Positions 5,293-8,776 of a stretch of DNA of 8,776 nucleotides are shown piece by piece. The position numbers and the translations under genes are program-made. Position 1 is the stretch's first letter, and each line of letters begins with the position of its first letter. The notes beneath the pieces are model-generated. The model was not told where the DNA came from. It searched no databases and worked only from the letters and a program-made list of their open reading frames with translations. The stretch comes from CAZGQY01 sp964528035 (GTDB lineage: Bacteria > Pseudomonadota > Gammaproteobacteria > Methylococcales > UBA1147), in assembly GCA_964528035.1 (NCBI GenBank), contig CAZGQY010000172.1, positions 1 to 8,776 of the forward strand. The letters run 5' to 3'.

Positions 5293-7647
5293 TTAATTAC
5301 TGTCCTTTCGCAACTCAAAAAGGTTGGAATTATTTGCCAGAATGTAGTCGATATTTGCTGCTGTCACTGGCCGACTGAAAAAATACCCCTGCACAATATC
5401 ACAATGATATTTTTGTAGAAATTCGATCTGATCAAATGTTTCCACTCCCTCAGCAATAACTTTCATTTGCAGATTATGCGCCATATCGATAACGGCACGG
5501 GTAATCGCTGCATCATTCGGGTCATCGGTAATCCCCTCAACAAACGAACGGTCTATTTTCAAGGTATCCACGGGTAAGTGTTTTAGTCGGGATAAAGAAG
5601 AATAACCGGTTCCAAAATCATCAATCGAAAAACGAATACCTAAATCGCTTAGTAACTTAACCATTTGTGTAACAGACTCTGACACCGGATCCAGGAACAC
5701 GTGCTCTGTCATTTCCAGGATCAAACGATCCGCCGGAAAACCGGTTTCTTTCAATTGACTCTCTATAGTCTCCACTAATGCTGTACCATTTAACTGACGC
5801 GGAGAAATATTGACGGCAATAGCGATCGAATCAATACCCTTGGCTCGCAAACCAAGCAGTTTGGCAACTGCCTGTCGAATCACCCAGTCTCCGATCTGTA
5901 CAATCAACTCGGATTCTTCAGCTATACCTATAAATTCATCGGGCGTAACGTTTCCCCGATGAGGATGATTCCACCTGATTAAGGCCTCCACAGAATCAAT
6001 ATAGCCACTAAGCAAATTTACACAGGGTTGGTAGTACAGTTCAAACTCTTCATTCTGCAACGCTTTATACAGATGATTTTCCATGATCAAACGGTCAACA
6101 GCTGTGCGATTCATGGGTGCTTCAAAAAACAAAAACCCCGCCGCCTGCTTTTTTGCATGATACATTGCCACATCCGCTTTACGTAAAAGATGCGACAAGG
6201 TCTGTCCGTCCTGTGGATAAGTTGCTATGCCGATACTGACAGAAATAACGATCTCATTGCCTTCCAGGTCAAAGGGTTTGTTAAGTTCCCGTAAAATATT
6301 CTGCGATACGCGAGTGGCACTGGCGATCATTTCTTCCATGGTATTTACAGACCCAATGATCACTGTAAATTCATCACCTCCCATCCTCGCAGAAGTATCT
6401 GACTCCCGCAGACAATCCGATAAGCGGCGAGCAACTTTCTGCAACAACAAATCACCCACACCGTGCCCCAATGAATCATTAACCGGCTTAAAACGATCCA
6501 GATCAAGGAATAACAAAGGCACCATTTTTTCATTGCGCTTTGCATCCACCAATATCTGATTTAAACGATCCTGGAATAAAAGACGGTTGGGTAAATTGGT
6601 CAAGGAATCGTAGTGAGCCAGATGGTATATTTCCTGCTCATTTGCCTTTTGATCGGTTATATCGGTAAATACCCCTGCGTAGTGCAGAGTCTTGGTGTTC
6701 TCATCTATGACAGAGCTAATCCCCAACCATTGCGGGTATAACTCTCCCGATTTACGCTTATTCCACACTTCACCTTTCCAGGATCCTTTAGATTTCAAAG
6801 CATTCCACATTTCCCGAAAAAAACTCGGCACATGACGATCTGATCCTAGTACTTCTCCTGGCGTCTTGCCGACAGACTCCTGTTGTGTGTAACCGGTAAT
6901 CTTCGTATAGGCTCGATTTGTCCTTATAATCAAGCCCTGCGCATCGGTAATCATTACCCCTTCAACGACATTTTCAAATACAGAAACAGCAAGCTTTAAT
7001 TCATTTTCTGTTGCTTTTTTTGCAGTAATATCGTGACCAATCGAAACATTCTCAATTATTTTTCCCTGGTTATCGCTAACAACACGATTGGCCCACGAAA
7101 TCCATACACAACTGCCGTCTTGCTTTTGGTTCTGCTGTTCGAAACTGCCACGCTTTTGAGAACTCTCATCAGAATCAAGGATCATAGCCTCGAATCCTTC
7201 AAGGGCGGCGGGATTTTTTCGGACAAGGGTTCCGATCAAATTTTTCCCAACTATGGTTTCTTCTGTGCAAGCAAAAAACTGTCGGGCATAGCGATTGAGG
7301 TAGGTAATAGTGCCATCTGGTTTCCAACGCAATATGATACTGTTGGCAAATTCCACCAAATCACGAGAGTCACTGACGTTACGACGAAGTTTTCGTTCAC
7401 GGACCGCAAATTCAGCCTTTAGATCCTGTTTCTCCTGGATGAATCGATTCTGTGATCCGACAATTTGCCTTTCAGTAAATTTGAGTACCGCAAACAAAGC
7501 AATAAAAACCATAATGCCCGTAGAAGCGCAGGCAGCAAATACGATTTTCAGATCCACCTGCTGGTATAAAGCGAGTGTAGAACCAAACAAAATCAACAAA
7601 AAAACAACAAACAATGGAAGCAGAATACGAGAGCGAAGATTAAGCAT
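5293..7647 (-). CDS. Membrane PAS-PAS-GGDEF-EAL cyclic-di-GMP protein
   Basis: 784 aa from the ATG at 7647, which follows GAGAGG 10 bases upstream; a GTG at 7683 would add 12 residues but has no ribosome site. From this ATG: two membrane segments (about residues 8-30 and 35-57) with only a few residues between; a charged linker likely to be helical or coiled coil (57-93); PAS 1 (about 94-208, ending GHDITAKK); PAS 2 (about 217-331, ending VFTDITDQK); GGDEF (about 343-503), with LDLDRFKPVNDSLGH, inhibitory-site RESD at 414-417 and GGDEF at 423-427; EAL (about 521-770), with EALIRW at 554-559, NISPRQL, LILEMTE, IDDFGTGYSS, LKIDRSFV, VIAEGVET and QGYFFSRP. All motif residues for diguanylate cyclase and phosphodiesterase activity are present, so it may make or break c-di-GMP depending on signals sensed by PAS or membrane domains. 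It lies 75 bases after the aldolase gene, possibly co-transcribed. Confidence 0.95.
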   Translation of the reverse strand: MLNLRSRILLPLFVVFLLILFGSTLALYQQVDLKIVFAACASTGIMVFIALFAVLKFTERQIVGSQNRFIQEKQDLKAEFAVRERKLRRNVSDSRDLVEFANSIILRWKPDGTITYLNRYARQFFACTEETIVGKNLIGTLVRKNPAALEGFEAMILDSDESSQKRGSFEQQNQKQDGSCVWISWANRVVSDNQGKIIENVSIGHDITAKKATENELKLAVSVFENVVEGVMITDAQGLIIRTNRAYTKITGYTQQESVGKTPGEVLGSDRHVPSFFREMWNALKSKGSWKGEVWNKRKSGELYPQWLGISSVIDENTKTLHYAGVFTDITDQKANEQEIYHLAHYDSLTNLPNRLLFQDRLNQILVDAKRNEKMVPLLFLDLDRFKPVNDSLGHGVGDLLLQKVARRLSDCLRESDTSARMGGDEFTVIIGSVNTMEEMIASATRVSQNILRELNKPFDLEGNEIVISVSIGIATYPQDGQTLSHLLRKADVAMYHAKKQAAGFLFFEAPMNRTAVDRLIMENHLYKALQNEEFELYYQPCVNLLSGYIDSVEALIRWNHPHRGNVTPDEFIGIAEESELIVQIGDWVIRQAVAKLLGLRAKGIDSIAIAVNISPRQLNGTALVETIESQLKETGFPADRLILEMTEHVFLDPVSESVTQMVKLLSDLGIRFSIDDFGTGYSSLSRLKHLPVDTLKIDRSFVEGITDDPNDAAITRAVIDMAHNLQMKVIAEGVETFDQIEFLQKYHCDIVQGYFFSRPVTAANIDYILANNSNLFELRKDSN

Positions 7648-7722
7648 TGCAGAAAAACCTCTCGTAACACTGAGAAACACCACCGAAACGCGGCGTCGAA
7701 AAACCAGGCGCTAAAAATCTAT

Positions 7723-8475
7723 TTATATCCCTTCCCTCATTTCTTCCAGAGTCTGCTTTGCAGCGTTGCTGGCAAACAACACATCGACACCAACGGTTAA
7801 CAATGAGTAACCCTGTTGCATATACGGCAAAACAGCCTCACTGGATACACCGAAAAACCCCATTGAAATAGCCTCTCTAACACAGCTTTGCCGAACTCTG
7901 GCAATCGCTGCAACCACCTCTTTATCAGTGGTCTGACCCAACTTTCCCATACTTGCAGACAGGTCATAAGGTCCAATATATATTGCATCAATTCCGGGTA
8001 CGTTTACAATTTCATCAATACAATTAACCGCATCGATATGTTCTGCCTGTAAAATCACTGCAACTTGCTGATTCGCAGTTTGAATATATTCGTCAAACTT
8101 CGCTCCGTATGCATGGGCTCGAGATAAACCGACACCGCGACTTCCTTGTGGTGGGTACTTACAGAATTGAACAATATCCCGAGCCTGTTGCGCAGAATTC
8201 ACCTGCGGAACGATAATTCCATCCGCTCCGATATCCAGAGCTTTCTTAATCCAGACGTCTTCACCCGACGGCACTCGAATCACACAGGCACAACGTCCGG
8301 ACGCGGCCTGCAACAATGACTGTGCTGACTGCGCGTCGAATGCACCATGTTCGCAATCGATGAATAGCCAGTCATAGCCTGCTGCAACCATAATTTCCAC
8401 TATCTCCGGAGATGGCAATGTAATCATTGTCCCCAGTAATTTGTCGCCTCTGACTAGTTTTTCCCGAAAATTCAT
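7723..8475 (-). CDS. HpcH/HpaI family aldolase
   Basis: 250 aa from the ATG at 8475, which has AGGA 5 bases upstream; this matches the usual family length, while the open frame reaching 8616 would add 47 unrelated residues. Members are metal-dependent class II aldolases that reversibly split 4-hydroxy-2-oxo acids to pyruvate and an aldehyde (HpaI, GarL, YfaU). Family residues can be seen: Glu42-His43 in FIDCEHGAFD (catalytic base), Arg67 in VIRVPS, RGVGLSRA (113-120), Glu145 in LQAEHIDAV and Asp171 in IGPYDLSASMG (metal ligands). The aldehyde partner cannot be told from sequence. Cytoplasmic, with no signal peptide. The GGDEF-EAL gene follows on the same strand. A CRP-like site and a weak promoter lie upstream, which would fit a catabolic role. 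Confidence 0.92.
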   Translation of the reverse strand: MNFREKLVRGDKLLGTMITLPSPEIVEIMVAAGYDWLFIDCEHGAFDAQSAQSLLQAASGRCACVIRVPSGEDVWIKKALDIGADGIIVPQVNSAQQARDIVQFCKYPPQGSRGVGLSRAHAYGAKFDEYIQTANQQVAVILQAEHIDAVNCIDEIVNVPGIDAIYIGPYDLSASMGKLGQTTDKEVVAAIARVRQSCVREAISMGFFGVSSEAVLPYMQQGYSLLTVGVDVLFASNAAKQTLEEMREGI

Positions 8476-8504
8476 AAATTTCCTATAGATTCCTCCAAAG
8501 TATG

Positions 8505-8533
8505 ATTCTAGTCTCACAAAACCCTGTAAACAA
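8505..8533 (-). promoter_or_regulatory. Possible promoter of the aldolase gene
   Basis: TAGAAT (-10, 8505-8510, 5 of 6 bases) with TTGTTT (-35, 8528-8533, 3 of 6) at 17-base spacing. The start would be near 8498, about 23 bases before the ATG. A weak -35 is common at activator-dependent promoters. Confidence 0.35.
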
Positions 8534-8561
8534 TAGTCAGGTGGTGACAATTGTTTTGATT

Positions 8562-8577
8562 TATGACCCGCGTCACA
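8562..8577. promoter_or_regulatory. CRP/Vfr-like binding site upstream of the aldolase gene
   Basis: On the minus strand TGTGA-CGCGGG-TCATA matches the CRP consensus TGTGA-N6-TCACA in 9 of 10 core bases. Its centre is about 71 bases before the predicted transcription start of the aldolase gene, a usual position for class I activation. The site match is seen; regulation is inferred. Confidence 0.45.
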
Positions 8578-8720
8578 AACTAGGATGATGGATAGAGCTG
8601 GTTGAGAAGGGCTCATATGCCAGGCGCAGGAGCGAAGGACTCGCAGGGCCTAATTCGAGCGACGGCCATAACGCAGATGGGACGATTATCGGCTGGTTAT
8701 ATTCATCAATACAAGATTGT

Positions 8721-8738
8721 TGGAGTACTAGTACTCCA
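8721..8738. promoter_or_regulatory. Perfect 18-bp palindrome, probable operator
   Basis: TGGAGTACTAGTACTCCA is an unbroken palindrome 25 bases before a possible plus-strand start codon and about 245 bases before the divergent aldolase start. Its size and symmetry fit a dimeric repressor such as a GntR- or LacI-type regulator, but I cannot match it to a known operator. A TATATT box at 8698-8703 would place it just after a plus-strand transcription start. Confidence 0.5.
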
Positions 8739-8763
8739 TCACAGTTGTGTTGGGGGGTAGGTT

Positions 8764-8776
8764 ATGTCGAGAAGTG
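8764..8776 (+). CDS. Possible first codons of a divergent gene (cut by window edge)
   Basis: ATG at 8764 reads Met-Ser-Arg-Ser before the edge. GGGGGG (8752-8757) could act as a ribosome site 6 bases upstream, and an in-frame TAG sits at 8758-8760, so the frame cannot extend upstream. The product cannot be told from four codons. Confidence 0.35.

Noticed and set aside
7648..7683. GTG start at 7683 for the GGDEF-EAL protein
   Set aside because: No ribosome site before it; the ATG at 7647 follows GAGAGG. The 12-residue difference does not change the domain reading.
8476..8616. 47-residue N-terminal extension of the aldolase
   Set aside because: Does not resemble the family, would overlap the CRP-like site and promoter, and the ATG at 8475 has a good ribosome site.
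8617..8720. GC-richer stretch with short repeated GGAGCG/AGGCGC-like words
   Set aside because: No clear hairpin, ORF or repeat unit could be supported.

Overview
The window looks like a chromosomal segment of a gammaproteobacterium. The evidence is a YgiQ closely similar to the E. coli protein, a CCA-encoding tRNA-Thr(UGU), a PAS-GGDEF-EAL signalling protein and a TraB/GumN-family protein. I cannot name the genus. Most of the window is AT-rich to moderate in GC. The first ~540 bases are clearly GC-richer and carry a gene typical of integrative conjugative elements (ICEs). It is draft sequence, with a 20-N gap at 493-512.

Left part (1-1085): a ParA/Soj-type ATPase gene, split by the gap and running off the left edge, is read leftward. 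It is followed by a palindrome-rich, gene-free stretch (539-709), then a 52-bp copy of the 3' part of tRNA-Thr (710-761), an AT-rich spacer with three copies of GTGTCCCAT (two direct, one inverted), a rho-independent terminator, and the intact tRNA-Thr(UGU) gene on the minus strand (939-1014). A Soj gene next to a duplicated tRNA 3' end, with a change in base composition, is the usual look of one end of a PFGI-1/PAPI-1-like ICE. The partial tRNA copy has paired compensatory changes in its T-stem, so it looks like the end of a different tRNA rather than simple decay.

Middle (1176-5235): ygiQ (radical SAM, 739 aa) and a short unrecognised gene starting 13 bases after its stop form a minus-strand pair. 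They diverge from a plus-strand gene for a secreted protein with an N-terminal DUF4124 domain and a TraB/GumN (Tiki-like) domain.

Right part (5293-8776): on the minus strand, an HpcH/HpaI-family aldolase gene is followed 75 bases later by a membrane PAS-PAS-GGDEF-EAL protein whose cyclase, inhibitory-site and phosphodiesterase motifs are all intact. The aldolase leader holds a possible promoter and a near-consensus CRP-like site. Beyond it is a perfect 18-bp palindrome and, at the very edge, what may be the first codons of a divergent plus-strand gene.

The core genes do not form an obvious pathway. The region most worth a second look is the tRNA/att end of the mobile element (1-1014). I see no clear new defence or enzymatic system in the window.
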